From: Actinobacteria bacterium IMCC26207
GTDB lineage: Bacteria > Actinomycetota > Acidimicrobiia > Acidimicrobiales > Microtrichaceae
Assembly (NCBI GenBank): GCA_001025035.1
Contig: LCZK01000008.1
Span: forward strand, 248,001 to 312,000
DNA: 64,000 nt
Direction: 5' to 3'
A program made the translations under genes and the position numbers. The notes below the pieces were generated by a model that did no database searches, was not told the origin of the DNA, and was given only the letters and a program-made list of their open reading frames with translations. How positions within the stretch are numbered: position 1 is the first letter of the stretch; each line of letters starts with the position of its first letter. This document shows positions 24,066 to 33,873 of the stretch, piece by piece.

Positions 24066-25529
24066 CTAGCTGCGTGCCCGGTACTGCGCTCGGCCGCCTA
24101 CGGCGTCTTTATTGAGCCGCTTAGCCAAGTGCAAGCCTTCAAGAATCAATTCAACTGCCGAAGCAATCGCGGCCGGGCTGGGGGTTTCTCCCGCCAGTTC
24201 AGCTACGGGTGCCTGCAAAGAAGGCAAATGCTTAAGCAGTTCTACGTACTTGGCAGAAGCAACATCCTCGCCGGTGTCCACTGGCCCACGCTCCTCAAGG
24301 CTTGAAATCACCGCCGTCAGATTCTCTGGGGAGACACGCTCACGAAACACCGTCAAGATTGCTGCGCGAATCAGGTGGTCAAGGATCTGGCCCTCTCGGC
24401 CCTCCTCGATGGTCTCAATCTCGATCTTGCCCGCAGTAGCAGCAGGCAGGGCCTCAAGATCACAAATACGTGGCACGACTTCGTCTTCGCCAGCAATGAG
24501 TGCACGCCGGGCGGCATTCGCAACCATGACCTCGTAGTTCGACACCGACAGACGTACCGAAACTCCTGAGCGCTGAGAAATGTGTGGGCTCTGCCTGGCT
24601 TGTTGCGACAAGGTGGCCACGATGTCGGTCATGAATTCCGGAACCTCTACGCCGATGCCCTCGGCAGAGAATGGCGAGGCCTCTTGCAAGATGATGGCAA
24701 CCTCTGTCTCGACATCGAGTGGGTAATGAGTGCGGACTTGAGAACCGAAACGGTCCTTGAGTGGGGTGATCAGCCGACCACGGTTGGTGTAGTCCTCGGG
24801 GTTTGCCGAAGCCACCAGCATGACGTCTAGCGGCAGGCGAATCTTGTAACCGCGAATTTGAATGTCTCGCTCTTCGAGCACGTTGAGCAGGCCAACCTGA
24901 ATTCGCTCGGATAGGTCGGGCAACTCATTGATGGCAAAGATGCCGCGATTGGTTCGCGGAACTAGGCCGTAATGCAGGGTGAGTTCATCGGACAAGTAAC
25001 GGCCTTCGGCGACTTTGATGGGATCAACCTCGCCGATCAAATCTGCAATTGCAGTGTCGGGTGTCGCTAGTTTCTCGCCAAAGCGGAAAGAGCGGTGGAC
25101 CCAAGAAATGGGCGTATTTTCGCCATGTTCGGCCAGAAGCGACCTGGCGTGGAACGAGACCGGAGCATACGGATCGTCGTTGATTTCCGATCCCTCGACG
25201 ATTGGAAGCCACTCGTCAAGCAACTCGATAAGTGACCGAATAATGCGAGTCTTGGCTTGGCCGCGCTCGCCAAGGAAGATCACGTCATGGCCGGCAAGCA
25301 GAGCATTTTCTACTTGCGGGAACACGGTGTCTTGATAACCAAGAATCTCGGCGAACAACGGCTCACCGCTTCGGATCCGAGCAACTGCGTTGCGTCGCAA
25401 CTCAGACTTGACCGACTCGGACTGCCACCCAGACTCACGCAGCTCGCCAAGGGTAGAAATCTTTGGCGGTGCGGTAGCGGTAGCCGGGAGAATCTGTGAG
25501 GCATCTGCTGAGGAGGAAGTTTGTGGCAT
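24066..25529 (-). CDS. AAA+ ATPase, magnesium-chelatase ChlI-like
   Basis: A 487-residue AAA+ ATPase. It has a Walker A variant (FLGERGQAKTRIIRSLIELL), a Walker B region (RGIFAINELPDLSERIQVGL), the inserted LEERDIQIRGYKIRLPLDV, sensor 1 LVASANPEDYTNRGRLITPL and an arginine-finger region KDRFGSQVRTHYP. This belongs to the ChlI/MoxR clade, but no porphyrin or cobalamin genes are near. It probably acts with the VWA protein encoded downstream as a two-part chaperone. The long C-terminal helical part (about residues 300-487) is atypical of ChlI proper. Confidence 0.82.
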   Translation of the reverse strand: MPQTSSSADASQILPATATAPPKISTLGELRESGWQSESVKSELRRNAVARIRSGEPLFAEILGYQDTVFPQVENALLAGHDVIFLGERGQAKTRIIRSLIELLDEWLPIVEGSEINDDPYAPVSFHARSLLAEHGENTPISWVHRSFRFGEKLATPDTAIADLIGEVDPIKVAEGRYLSDELTLHYGLVPRTNRGIFAINELPDLSERIQVGLLNVLEERDIQIRGYKIRLPLDVMLVASANPEDYTNRGRLITPLKDRFGSQVRTHYPLDVETEVAIILQEASPFSAEGIGVEVPEFMTDIVATLSQQARQSPHISQRSGVSVRLSVSNYEVMVANAARRALIAGEDEVVPRICDLEALPAATAGKIEIETIEEGREGQILDHLIRAAILTVFRERVSPENLTAVISSLEERGPVDTGEDVASAKYVELLKHLPSLQAPVAELAGETPSPAAIASAVELILEGLHLAKRLNKDAVGGRAQYRARS

Positions 25530-25556
25530 CCGCGCAGGCTACCCGTCTCCTACCCG

Positions 25557-26435
25557 CTACTCACTCGCGGCTAAACCGGACCGCTCAAACACAAGCACCA
25601 GCCAGCCCTCCTCCTGTTCAACCTGGTTCAGTTTGAACTCCAAGAAAACCTGCTCCACGCGCTCCTGCTGATGTTCCAACACCCCACTCACCATGATCAA
25701 TCCTCCAGGGGCCACGCTGTTAGCTAGCTGTGCTCCACTCTCTTCGATGATCGGCAGCAACAAGTTTGCCAGTACAAGATCGAACTCGGTCCCGTCACCG
25801 ACAAAGCCCTGAGCGGGCAACGTCTGGATCTTTTCTGAGACACCATTGAGTGCGGCCACTAGTTCGGTGACTCGAATTGCCTCAGGGTCACTGTCCACGG
25901 CGAGCACTGAGTCCGCTCCGACTAGAACACTCGCCACGCTCAAAACCCCGGTGCCACAGCCCACGTCTAGGACACGCGCATTCTCAAGATCTAGCTGCGC
26001 GATCTGCCCAACGCAGAGTCGCGTTGTTGCATGACTTCCAGAACCAAATGCTGAGCCTGGTTCCAGAACAATCTCAAGCAGTGACCCGTCATCTACCTGT
26101 TGTTGTTGTTGCGCATCGTTACTGACCCATTCGGGCCGCAGCAGAATTCGGTTGCCACACACCCAAACCTGAGCGTGCTTGCGCCACTCATTACTGAGTT
26201 CAAAATCGGCTTCGATGGGATCAATTCCAACTACTAAGGAACCGGCCTCTAGGCCTCGAATCCCCGAGGGTGTCAGATCTCCGATCAACCTGACAAACCC
26301 TTCGCTGTCTGCGAGCTCGACCACAGCCGTGGCTCCGAATAACCAAAAACGATCAGCCATGGCTTCAGCTTCGGCCGCTAGTAGCCGGACTGTCACGGTG
26401 AATCGAGGTTCAAAAATTCCTGGAACATAGAACAC
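25557..26435 (-). CDS. prmA: Ribosomal protein L11 methyltransferase-like PrmA
   Basis: A 292-residue SAM-dependent methyltransferase. The N-terminal substrate-binding half is followed by GSAFGSGSHATTRLC, SAM motif I VLDVGCGTGVLSVAS, acidic motif AVDSDPEA, and the catalytic NLLLPIIEESG in place of the usual NILA. A run of glutamines (AQQQQQVDD) interrupts the linker. It is 27 bases upstream of the AAA+ gene on the same strand and divergent from the sdh operon. A role in L11 methylation is by family; other protein substrates are possible. Confidence 0.8.
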   Translation of the reverse strand: MFYVPGIFEPRFTVTVRLLAAEAEAMADRFWLFGATAVVELADSEGFVRLIGDLTPSGIRGLEAGSLVVGIDPIEADFELSNEWRKHAQVWVCGNRILLRPEWVSNDAQQQQQVDDGSLLEIVLEPGSAFGSGSHATTRLCVGQIAQLDLENARVLDVGCGTGVLSVASVLVGADSVLAVDSDPEAIRVTELVAALNGVSEKIQTLPAQGFVGDGTEFDLVLANLLLPIIEESGAQLANSVAPGGLIMVSGVLEHQQERVEQVFLEFKLNQVEQEEGWLVLVFERSGLAASE

Positions 26436-26566
26436 GCCGATGAGGGTAATGCGGGGCTGTGAACCGAAGGAATCTTGCGCCGGTTAGTCGCGAGAGCCCA
26501 GACGCACTAGTTTCGGAAGTACTGAGCACTGCGTTCGGAGCGTGCTGGTCTGGCCAGGAGATATGC

Positions 26567-27316
26567 ATGACCCAAGCAACGGAGAGTCGTCCGGGAGCTG
26601 ACGCCCCGGAAGTGAACGGCCCCCCCAAACAATCCAGGTTCTGGATTGTGGAGTTTTATTCATCAGCCATTGGAAAAAAATGGGTGATGGCTCTCACGGG
26701 CATTGGCCTGATGGGCTTTGTGCTTGTTCACATGGTGGGCAACCTCAAGATGTTCCTCGGCCGCACCGAGTTTGACCATTACGCCGAGAGCCTGCGGACG
26801 CTGTTATATCCGATCTTTCCGCACGGAGTGGTGCTGTGGATCTTCCGCATTGGCCTCATTGTCATGTTCGGGTTGCACATCAGTTCTGCATACACGCTGA
26901 CCCGAATGAACAATCGGGCAAGGCCGATCAAGTATCAGTCGCCACGTGATTATGTGGCGGTCACCTTTGCTTCACGCACTATGCGCTGGACGGGCATCAT
27001 CATTGGCCTGTACTTGATCTTCCATCTTGCGGATCTGACTTGGGGGTTTGCCAACCCCGACTACGTGCGTGGAGCTGCCTACGACAACTTGGTAGCCAGC
27101 TTTGAGCGTTGGCCAATCGCCATCATTTATATTCTGGCCAATATTGCATTGGGCATTCACTTGTTCCATGGAGGTTGGTCCATCTTCCAGAGCACGGGCA
27201 TGAACAACCCTCGTTACAACAGCGCTCGCCGAGGGTTTGCGGCGGGGTTTGCCATTCTGGTTGCAGGGATCAACTGCCTGTTCCCTATTGCAGTTCTTGC
27301 TGGCGTGGTGCACTGA
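26567..27316 (+). CDS. sdhC: Succinate dehydrogenase cytochrome b subunit (b558 type)
   Basis: A 249-residue membrane anchor with five helices that binds two haems and menaquinone, so one subunit replaces SdhC plus SdhD. His ligands are suggested by LVHMVGNLKMFLG, FGLHISSAYTLTRM, FHLADLTWGFANP and GIHLFHGGWS. ATG 26567 is chosen because AGGAG precedes it by 7 bases; an in-frame ATG at 26459 would add 36 unlike residues. It heads sdhCAB, which oxidises succinate (or reduces fumarate) at the membrane. Confidence 0.9.
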   Translation: MTQATESRPGADAPEVNGPPKQSRFWIVEFYSSAIGKKWVMALTGIGLMGFVLVHMVGNLKMFLGRTEFDHYAESLRTLLYPIFPHGVVLWIFRIGLIVMFGLHISSAYTLTRMNNRARPIKYQSPRDYVAVTFASRTMRWTGIIIGLYLIFHLADLTWGFANPDYVRGAAYDNLVASFERWPIAIIYILANIALGIHLFHGGWSIFQSTGMNNPRYNSARRGFAAGFAILVAGINCLFPIAVLAGVVH

Positions 27317-27382
27317 AATCGTGACTCCTACTTCGCCAACTCAAGCCCAAATGCCCGTTACTACTGCAGGAGGTTCACCCTC

Positions 27383-29311
27383 GTGGCACTGACCCTCGAT
27401 TCCAAAACACCTGAAGGCCCTCTGGCTGACAAGTGGGATAAGCACAAGTTCGACCTAAAGCTCGTGGCTCCGCACAATCGCCGCAAGTTTGAGGTAATCG
27501 TGGTCGGCTCTGGCCTAGCGGGTGCTGCAGCTGCAGCCTCTTTGGGTGAGGCCGGATACAACGTGAGCGTGTTCACCTATCACGACTCACCGCGACGAGC
27601 GCACTCAATTGCTGCCCAAGGCGGTATCAACGGAGCAAAGAACTACAAGAACGACGGCGACAGCATTCAGCGGTTGTTCTACGACACCATCAAGGGTGGC
27701 GACTACCGCTCGCGTGAGTCAAACGTGTATCGCTTGGCCCAAAGCTCGGTCAACATCATCGATCAAGCAACGGCACAGGGTGTGCCGTTTGCCCGCGAGT
27801 ATGGCGGGCTCTTGGACAACCGCTCCTTTGGCGGGGCCCAGGTTTCTCGTACCTTTTATGCCCGGGGTCAAACAGGGCAGCAGTTACTACTTGGTGCGTA
27901 TCAGGCGCTAGCGCGGCAGATTCAGTTGGGCACCGTCACCCTGTATAACCGCATGGACATGCAAGACGTCGTGGTGCACGACGGCCGGGCAGTCGGCATC
28001 ACTGCACGCGATTTGCTTACTGGCGAGATCAGCGCCCATTCGGCACATGCCGTCCTGCTGGCAACTGGCGGTTACGGCAACGTGTACTTCCTGTCGACCA
28101 ACGCCAAGGCATGCAACGTGACCGCCACCTGGCGTGCGCACAAGAGGGGCGCGGCCTTCGCTAATCCTTGCTTTACGCAGATTCACCCCACCTGCATCCC
28201 GCCAGCTGATGAGTTCCAGTCCAAGCTCACGCTGATGTCTGAGTCTCTGCGAAATGACGGGCGCATCTGGGTGCCTTCGGCACTAGAAGAAACTCGTGCG
28301 CCGGGCGATATTCAAGATGCTGACCGCGACTATTTCTTGGAGCGCAAGTATCCGGCCTTTGGCAACTTGGTTCCTCGTGACGTTGCTTCACGCAACGCAA
28401 AGATTGTGGTGGACGAAGGCCGCGGCGTGGGATCGCTCAAGAACGGCGTGTACTTGGACTTCGCTGATTCCATTGGACGCCTTGGCAAGGAAACCATCAA
28501 GGCCCGCTACGGCAACCTGTTTGATATGTATGAGCGCATCACGGGCGAAGACCCATACAGCGTTCCGATGCGCATCTACCCCGCAACCCACTACACCATG
28601 GGCGGACTCTGGGTTGATTACAACCTTCAGACCACTGTGCCCGGGCTGTTTGCACTTGGCGAGGCCAACTTCAGTGACCATGGCGCAAACCGTTTGGGTG
28701 CTTCTGCGCTCATGCAGGGCTTGGCTGATGGCTACTTTGTTGCGCCAAGCACGGTGGCTGGGTACTTGTCGGGACTACTCGGCGATGCTCCGGTCGAGAC
28801 CTCGCATGAAGCATTTACCAGTTCTCTTGCTTCGACACAAGACATGGTTGATCAACTCATGGCTATCAAAGGCACCAAGACTCCTGATCACTTCCATCGC
28901 GAGCTCGGAAAATTGGTTTGGGATTATTGCGGCATGAGTCGTAACCGGGCTGGCCTTGAGACTGCATTGAGCGAGATTCCAGCACTACGCGACGAGTTCT
29001 GGAAAGAGGTCAAGGTGCTGGGCTCTGGTAACGGGTTTAATCAGTCTCTCGAGAAGGCCTTGCGAGTTGCTGACTTCATGGAGATGGCTGAGCTCAAAGT
29101 GAGTGACGCTCTACATCGCGAAGAGTCCTGCGGAGGGCACTTCCGTGAAGAGCATCAGACCCCCGAAGGCGAGGCTCTTCGCGATGACGAGGACTTCGCC
29201 TATGTGGCAGCTTGGGAATACGGCGGCCCCGATATTCACAAGGACGCAATCCTGAATAAAGAACCGCTGATCTTTGACAACGTCAAGTTGTCTCAGCGCA
29301 GCTACAAGTAA
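27383..29311 (+). CDS. sdhA: Succinate dehydrogenase/fumarate reductase flavoprotein subunit
   Basis: A 642-residue flavoprotein. The FAD dinucleotide fold is [19 protein letters not shown], and the covalent FAD His lies in [20 protein letters not shown]. Catalytic-site motifs HPTCIPP and [20 protein letters not shown] are present, and the C-terminal capping region has [20 protein letters not shown]. The length and the [14 protein letters not shown] sequence mark the actinobacterial/Bacteroidetes-type enzyme that works with a five-helix b558 anchor. The GTG start at 27383 follows AGGAGG. Confidence 0.95.
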   Translation: MALTLDSKTPEGPLADKWDKHKFDLKLVAPHNRRKFEVIVVGSGLAGAAAAASLGEAGYNVSVFTYHDSPRRAHSIAAQGGINGAKNYKNDGDSIQRLFYDTIKGGDYRSRESNVYRLAQSSVNIIDQATAQGVPFAREYGGLLDNRSFGGAQVSRTFYARGQTGQQLLLGAYQALARQIQLGTVTLYNRMDMQDVVVHDGRAVGITARDLLTGEISAHSAHAVLLATGGYGNVYFLSTNAKACNVTATWRAHKRGAAFANPCFTQIHPTCIPPADEFQSKLTLMSESLRNDGRIWVPSALEETRAPGDIQDADRDYFLERKYPAFGNLVPRDVASRNAKIVVDEGRGVGSLKNGVYLDFADSIGRLGKETIKARYGNLFDMYERITGEDPYSVPMRIYPATHYTMGGLWVDYNLQTTVPGLFALGEANFSDHGANRLGASALMQGLADGYFVAPSTVAGYLSGLLGDAPVETSHEAFTSSLASTQDMVDQLMAIKGTKTPDHFHRELGKLVWDYCGMSRNRAGLETALSEIPALRDEFWKEVKVLGSGNGFNQSLEKALRVADFMEMAELKVSDALHREESCGGHFREEHQTPEGEALRDDEDFAYVAAWEYGGPDIHKDAILNKEPLIFDNVKLSQRSYK

Positions 29312-29356
29312 ACGGCACTAGCAGTAGTCGGCCCGGATAAGGGAAGAAGAATAATT

Positions 29357-30136
29357 GTGAGCACCACCTTGAATCTGAAGCTCAAAGTCTGGCGGCAGGA
29401 ATCTGCCAATGACGTTGGCGCATTTGAGTACTACGACGTGGCAGTCGCCGACGACGCCTCCTTTTTGGAGATGTTGGATTACGTCAACGAAGGCCTGATC
29501 TTGGATGATCGCGAGCCGATTGCATTTGATCATGACTGCCGCGAAGGCATCTGTGGCAGTTGCAGTTTGATGATCGACGGCCAAGCGCACGGACCGCAGA
29601 AGGGCACGGCAACTTGCCAGCTCTTTATGCGCAAGTTCTCTGATGGCGATGAGATCGTCGTGGAGCCATGGCGTGCCGCCGGCTTCCCGCTCGTCAAGGA
29701 TCTTGCAGTGAACCGGGCAGCGTTTGACCGAATCATCGAGGCGGGTGGCTACATCTCGGTCAACACTGGTGCAGCCCCAGATGCCAACATCACCCTGGTA
29801 CCCAAAGAGGCCGCAGACGCTGCCATGGATGCCGCAGCCTGTATTGGTTGTGGCGCTTGCGTGGCAGCCTGTCCGAACTCTGCTGGCAACTTGTTTACAG
29901 CGGCAAAACTTCAACACCTCAATCTGCTGCCACAGGGCCAGCCTGAGCGGCTTGCCCGCACCGAGGCAATGGTTGACAAGATGGAAGAATTCTTTGGCTC
30001 TTGCACCAACCATGGCGAGTGCCAAGAGGCTTGCCCGAAAGAAATCTCGGTGGACTTCATTGCAATGATGAACCGCGATTATCTCAAGGCCAAGCTGGCG
30101 AACCGCAAGCGGTCGGGGCAGAAAAAGTTCGGCTGA
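29357..30136 (+). CDS. sdhB: Succinate dehydrogenase/fumarate reductase iron-sulfur subunit
   Basis: A 259-residue electron-transfer subunit. The N-terminal [2Fe-2S] domain has [15 protein letters not shown] plus a fourth Cys (GTATCQLF). The C-terminal half has [13 protein letters not shown] and [14 protein letters not shown] for the [4Fe-4S] and [3Fe-4S] clusters. It starts at GTG 29357 with GGGAAGAAG about 9 bases upstream, 45 bases after sdhA. It passes electrons from FADH2 in SdhA to menaquinone at SdhC. Confidence 0.95.
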   Translation: MSTTLNLKLKVWRQESANDVGAFEYYDVAVADDASFLEMLDYVNEGLILDDREPIAFDHDCREGICGSCSLMIDGQAHGPQKGTATCQLFMRKFSDGDEIVVEPWRAAGFPLVKDLAVNRAAFDRIIEAGGYISVNTGAAPDANITLVPKEAADAAMDAAACIGCGACVAACPNSAGNLFTAAKLQHLNLLPQGQPERLARTEAMVDKMEEFFGSCTNHGECQEACPKEISVDFIAMMNRDYLKAKLANRKRSGQKKFG

Positions 30137-30180
30137 GCCCAGTCCCGTTGGTTTTGTTAGGGACGTATAACCTCTAGAAG

Positions 30181-31296
30181 GTGACCTTTCAGGACCCCCA
30201 GATTGACGGTCCCCAGGTTCTTATTCCCGGGTCTGAATTTTTACTCTCTGGCCTTGGGCGCATCCTGTTTCTGATCGGCCTGGTTACCCTTGCGGTGCTG
30301 CTTCTACTGGCGTTCCGCCGAAAGAAACTGGGGCGCAAGGTGCCTCTAGTTCTGGCATCTACTCTGCTGCTGATTGGCCTTGTTCTGGCTGTCATATACA
30401 GACCTCCACCGTTTTTCGTTCCCGAGTTTCCGGCGCTTCCCCGCCTACTTCCAGCAGAGTCGCTGTTTTACCGTCCGATTACTGACCTGCCAGTTGCTGC
30501 TCAGAGCGACCAATGGATTGCCTCACAGCAGGGCTTGGAATTGAGTGCCGGGTTCCGCGGCACGGTGACCGATGGGGTTGCTTTTGGCTTGCCATTTAAT
30601 CTGGTGGACGCTCAGACTGCAGTGAAGTCAGTGGAACTCACTCAGTACCCTGCTGCCTCGTTTGCTGGGCCGTACCCGATTACAGACCCTGCCTATATCG
30701 AGGGTATGCCCACCTATCATTTTGATCAGCACTACCTAGCGGTTGACCTGCAGAAGCGCCAAGCTTGGGAACTCATCGCTATTCGTTCTTGGTTTGGACA
30801 CTGGCAGGCTGGTGCAGGAGCAACCTGGAGCATGAACTCGTTGGAATATCCGACAGGGTCCACCATTGCGGCTCGGATGCCCCTACTGCCCGGCACGATT
30901 ACCTTTGCAGAGGTTGAAGTAGGGCAGATCGAGCATGCGATTTTGGGTTCCACTGCCATCTCAGCTCCCGGCAAATTTCTCTGGCCTGCCCGAGGCGGTG
31001 ACGGAGTTTCTGCCGATCCGAATGCACCACCGATGGGAGCTTGGTTGCGCCTCAAGGCTGATGCTGACCTGAGCGGGCTCGGCCCCCAAGCCAAGATCGT
31101 TGCGCTAGCTTCACAAAAATATGGCGTAATCCTGTCTGACACTGGCCCGGGGTTCAAGCTTCGAGGCACGGTGGATGGGCGTTGGAACGATACCGACTTA
31201 GCTACGTTGGGACAGCTCACGGCAAATGATTTCGAGGTAGTCGACCTGTCCTCGGTCATAGTCTCCAAGGATTCCCTGGCTATCAAACAGCCCTAA
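30181..31296 (+). CDS. Conserved membrane protein of an uncharacterised family
   Basis: A 371-residue protein. Two N-terminal helices (ILFLIGLVTLAVLLLLAF and VLASTLLLIGLVLAVIY) precede a large extracytoplasmic domain. That domain shows a conserved pattern I have seen in unnamed bacterial proteins: SLFYRPITDLPV, FGLPFNLVDAQTA, YLAVDLQKRQAWELIAIRSW, GAGATWSMNSLEYP, MPLLPGTITFAEVEVGQIEH and NAPPMGAWLRLKADADLSG. No function is assigned to that family. The GTG at 30181 is 44 bases after sdhB, so it may be read through from the sdh operon. Extracellular sugar or ligand binding would be a guess. Confidence 0.6.
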   Translation: MTFQDPQIDGPQVLIPGSEFLLSGLGRILFLIGLVTLAVLLLLAFRRKKLGRKVPLVLASTLLLIGLVLAVIYRPPPFFVPEFPALPRLLPAESLFYRPITDLPVAAQSDQWIASQQGLELSAGFRGTVTDGVAFGLPFNLVDAQTAVKSVELTQYPAASFAGPYPITDPAYIEGMPTYHFDQHYLAVDLQKRQAWELIAIRSWFGHWQAGAGATWSMNSLEYPTGSTIAARMPLLPGTITFAEVEVGQIEHAILGSTAISAPGKFLWPARGGDGVSADPNAPPMGAWLRLKADADLSGLGPQAKIVALASQKYGVILSDTGPGFKLRGTVDGRWNDTDLATLGQLTANDFEVVDLSSVIVSKDSLAIKQP

Positions 31297-31401
31297 GGTC
31301 CGCACCCGCCTTGAGCAGCTCTTAGGGTTGTCTCGGAGGAGTCTCAGGAATGTCTTAACTAGTTCTGTTAGCTGGGTACGTTCTGGGCAAGACTGACGGA
31401 C

Positions 31402-31935
31402 ATGAACACGCTGAAGAGGGTTTCTAGCGGGAGTCTGGCTTTGGCTTTGGCTGGGGTGATGATGCTTTCCTTGCTACCGGGGTGCAGCGCCAACCCACAA
31501 GAGGTAAGTGCGCAGATGACCTCGGGTATGCGTCCCGAACCTTCACTGAGCGACGAGCTTGGGGGTTCAGGGGATCTTGGCGACCCAGGCGCGGGCGATC
31601 TGGGTGATCTGGGTGATCTGGGTAACCAGTTGCAGGATTTCGCAGCGGGGCTTGGCGATCTGAGTAACTGTGCAAGCTTGGGCCTTGCCTACAGCCAACT
31701 GATTGCCGTCGCCTATACCTCTGATAACGCCGATGCAGAGATCGATCAGGTACTTGGCGAATTGCAGTCCAAAGCGCCAGAGGATCTACAAGATGAGCTC
31801 GAGCTGGTGGCTCAGACGTTGAAAGATGCCGCTGGCGGGGACTTCCTGGAATCCACGAATGCTCTCAGTGACCCCGAGTTCATGAAGGCAAACGAGGCCG
31901 TCGTCACTTGGATCAGCACCGAGTGCGGCGGCTGA
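31402..31935 (+). CDS. Putative lipoprotein with DLG repeats
   Basis: A 177-residue exported protein with a signal peptide ending in lipobox LLPGC (Cys28). A Gly/Asp-rich segment (GDLGDPGAGDLGDLGDLG, encoded by near-perfect 9-base gatctgggt repeats) is followed by a helical domain with two cysteines (NCASLGLAYSQL and the C-terminal ECGG) that could form a disulfide. The family is not recognised. Confidence 0.6.
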   Translation: MNTLKRVSSGSLALALAGVMMLSLLPGCSANPQEVSAQMTSGMRPEPSLSDELGGSGDLGDPGAGDLGDLGDLGNQLQDFAAGLGDLSNCASLGLAYSQLIAVAYTSDNADAEIDQVLGELQSKAPEDLQDELELVAQTLKDAAGGDFLESTNALSDPEFMKANEAVVTWISTECGG

Positions 31936-31983
31936 GCGAGTTCAGTGGAATGGGCCCGGCACAACGTCAACGGCTGAGACGAC

Positions 31984-32036
31984 CTTGTTATAGAACGACA
32001 AACTTGTTATAAAACCGCGTTTTGACGAAATGCGGT
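31984..32036 (+). promoter_or_regulatory. Direct repeats and hairpin upstream of small secreted protein
   Basis: CTTGTTATAgA and CTTGTTATAaA repeat 19 bases apart (31984 and 32003). They are followed by a 9-bp hairpin ACCGCGTTT-TGACG-AAATGCGGT (32014-32036, one G-T pair). The region is AT-richer than its surroundings. The repeats could bind a dimeric regulator; the hairpin could terminate the lipoprotein transcript. Both are inferences. Confidence 0.35.
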
Positions 32037-32117
32037 CTGCAGTCCGAGTGCCCGTTTCTTTGACTCTTCTCTCTCAGTGCGTTAAAAATAAGTTTCAATA
32101 GGCGACTGGGGAGTGGA

Positions 32118-32372
32118 ATGAAGATAACAATCAGAAGGTTTATTACTGGCGTTTTTGTTGCCGCATCCGCGATGATCGGGTTGGGCGCAGTCCAAGCACC
32201 AGTAGTTGGTGCTTCGAGTTCAGCTGCAATTGTTGCAAGCTACGTAACCCCTGGAGCGTTCTGCAGGGGCGAACTGGCTGGAACGAAAGACAAATCAGTG
32301 AACGGTGTTGTGCTGACTTGTACGACTTCGAAGACCGATAGTCGCCTTAGGTGGCGACAGGTAGTCAAATAA
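32118..32372 (+). CDS. Small secreted protein
   Basis: An 84-residue protein. A basic N-terminus (MKITIRRF) and a hydrophobic helix ending VVGASSS give a typical Sec signal peptide with a cleavage site near residue 31. About 50 mature residues remain, with two cysteines (AFCRGELAG, VLTCTTSK) and a basic end (RLRWRQVVK). The early codons are unusually AT-rich. A purine-rich GGGGAG lies about 9 bases before ATG 32118. No family is recognised. A small disulfide-bonded extracellular protein is likely. Confidence 0.5.
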   Translation: MKITIRRFITGVFVAASAMIGLGAVQAPVVGASSSAAIVASYVTPGAFCRGELAGTKDKSVNGVVLTCTTSKTDSRLRWRQVVK

Positions 32373-32408
32373 GACTTCGGGCTGTCGTTTGACCAAGCCG
32401 GCAAGGAC

Positions 32409-33332
32409 TTAGGGCTTGGGCGGTTGGTTCCATTCAATCCATCCACCGCCGGTTCGTCCATCTGCATGGGTCACCTTTGCCATCGCCCGAGGAAAGCGCG
32501 CCTCTCGGCCATCCGGATGCACCAGAAGCACAGGTGAAAATGCGATTGGCTCAAACTGAACATCGAACTGCCCAAAGCGTGTTCGAGTGCCCGTTGGCAT
32601 TCCCTCTCGGCCCTCTTCGATCTCAATCTGCACCTGATCGCTCTCGGCGAACTCATCTGACCCAGCCGCAAGCTCGTAGCCCACACCCCACTCACTGTTG
32701 GGGGAAAACCCGCCTGCGCTATGCCAACGCTCGCCATCTTCTAGGCGGCCAGCAGTCCAGCTCCAAGGCATAGCCCACCAGTCACGAGCAGCGCCCCACG
32801 AGTGATCACGCTGACCCCACCCATCAAACTCGATGCGCTCATCGCCAACAAGTATCTGCCCTTGCACTCGGCAGGGAATCTCATACCTCGGAGTGACCGG
32901 CGGCCACTGATAGGCGCCCCGATCCGTGATGAAGTCCAGCTCAAACCCGAAGGGAACAACCTCACCACGAGGATCGTGATACACCTCTGCGGGGTCGTCC
33001 AAAGACAAGCCAAAGGCTTCAAGATTGATCGACATGTGCTCATTTGGCACCTCGATCACATGATCAGCCCAGAGCCCCTCGTGTCGCAGTTCAAGCGAAC
33101 TCGCAGACTTGGGCATGGCAACCTCATGCTCGATTACCGTTACGAGGGGACGGTCAGGGCCAACCAAGCAAGCCCAGTACCAGACTCGGTTCAAGTTGGG
33201 GTAAAAGCCGATTCGAGCGTACCCACCCAAGGTCAAATCATCATTGAACCAGTCCATGTAATAGGACTCATTCCACAATTCCGTGGAGTCAGGAAGATGG
33301 CGCTGTTCATCACGAGGATCAGGAGTGCTCAT
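32409..33332 (-). CDS. CrtC/DUF7064-like lipocalin-fold protein
   Basis: A 307-residue soluble protein. It has ESYYMDWFNDDLTLGGYARI, a middle beta-rich part and the characteristic GQRDHSWGAARDWWAMPWSW. These are features of the hydroxyneurosporene-synthase-like (CrtC fold, DUF7064/7065) proteins, which occur in actinobacteria near lipid and steroid genes. No signal peptide is visible. It is divergent from the SCP2 gene 115 bases away. Function is unknown; binding of a hydrophobic ligand is inferred from fold and neighbour. Confidence 0.55.
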   Translation of the reverse strand: MSTPDPRDEQRHLPDSTELWNESYYMDWFNDDLTLGGYARIGFYPNLNRVWYWACLVGPDRPLVTVIEHEVAMPKSASSLELRHEGLWADHVIEVPNEHMSINLEAFGLSLDDPAEVYHDPRGEVVPFGFELDFITDRGAYQWPPVTPRYEIPCRVQGQILVGDERIEFDGWGQRDHSWGAARDWWAMPWSWTAGRLEDGERWHSAGGFSPNSEWGVGYELAAGSDEFAESDQVQIEIEEGREGMPTGTRTRFGQFDVQFEPIAFSPVLLVHPDGREARFPRAMAKVTHADGRTGGGWIEWNQPPKP

Positions 33333-33446
33333 CTCCAGAGTTTGTCAGGTGTCGCTTCCAAACGCTGCCCCGACCGACCCCGCTGCCCTGACCTAATCGG
33401 CAGCCTGCATAGGGAGCAACTGCGTTCGGGTAACTAGGATGTCTAC

Positions 33447-33836
33447 GTGGCGCAGTACTTGAGCGAAGAATGGTTAGACCAAGCAGCGACGGCCCTAGCG
33501 GCCGATCCGGCAATAGCAGCAGCTACTGCCGAATCTGAGCTGATCATCTTGTACGAGGTGACGGGTTCACCCACAGGAAAAACCACCTACAGCATCCAAA
33601 TGGATCACGGCCAGACCTCACTTCGGATTGGGCCTGCAAAGGACGCTCAGGTGAGCTTTGGAATGGACTACGACACGGCGGCTGCCATTGCTCAGGGTGA
33701 GCTTTCGGCTCAAGCCGCCTTTATGCAGGGTCGCCTGAAGTTGGGTGGCGATGTCTCTGTATTGATCCGCCAACATGCATGCATTGACGGGTTGTCGGAC
33801 GCGCTTGCTCCGCTTCGCGACGCCACCACCTACTAG
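33447..33836 (+). CDS. SCP2 sterol-carrier domain protein
   Basis: A 129-residue single-domain protein with the SCP2 pattern: LIILYEVTGSPTGKTTYSIQ, then AQVSFGMDYDTAAAIAQGEL and MQGRLKLGGDVSVLIR. Such proteins bind lipids or fatty acyl chains in a hydrophobic tunnel. GTG 33447 is the start; it lacks a good ribosome binding site. It ends 38 bases from the convergent hydrolase gene. Confidence 0.8.
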   Translation: MAQYLSEEWLDQAATALAADPAIAAATAESELIILYEVTGSPTGKTTYSIQMDHGQTSLRIGPAKDAQVSFGMDYDTAAAIAQGELSAQAAFMQGRLKLGGDVSVLIRQHACIDGLSDALAPLRDATTY

Positions 33837-33873
33837 TTCGCTCCCGAGTTCAAGAGGGCTATTCAGCAGCTCG

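Noticed and set aside
22022..25529. Magnesium or cobalt chelatase
   Set aside because: The ATPase and VWA proteins resemble ChlI/ChlD, but there is no ChlH/CobN-size subunit and no porphyrin or cobalamin genes nearby.
26459..26566. Upstream extension of sdhC
   Set aside because: The added 36 residues do not resemble SdhC, and the ATG at 26567 has an ideal ribosome binding site.
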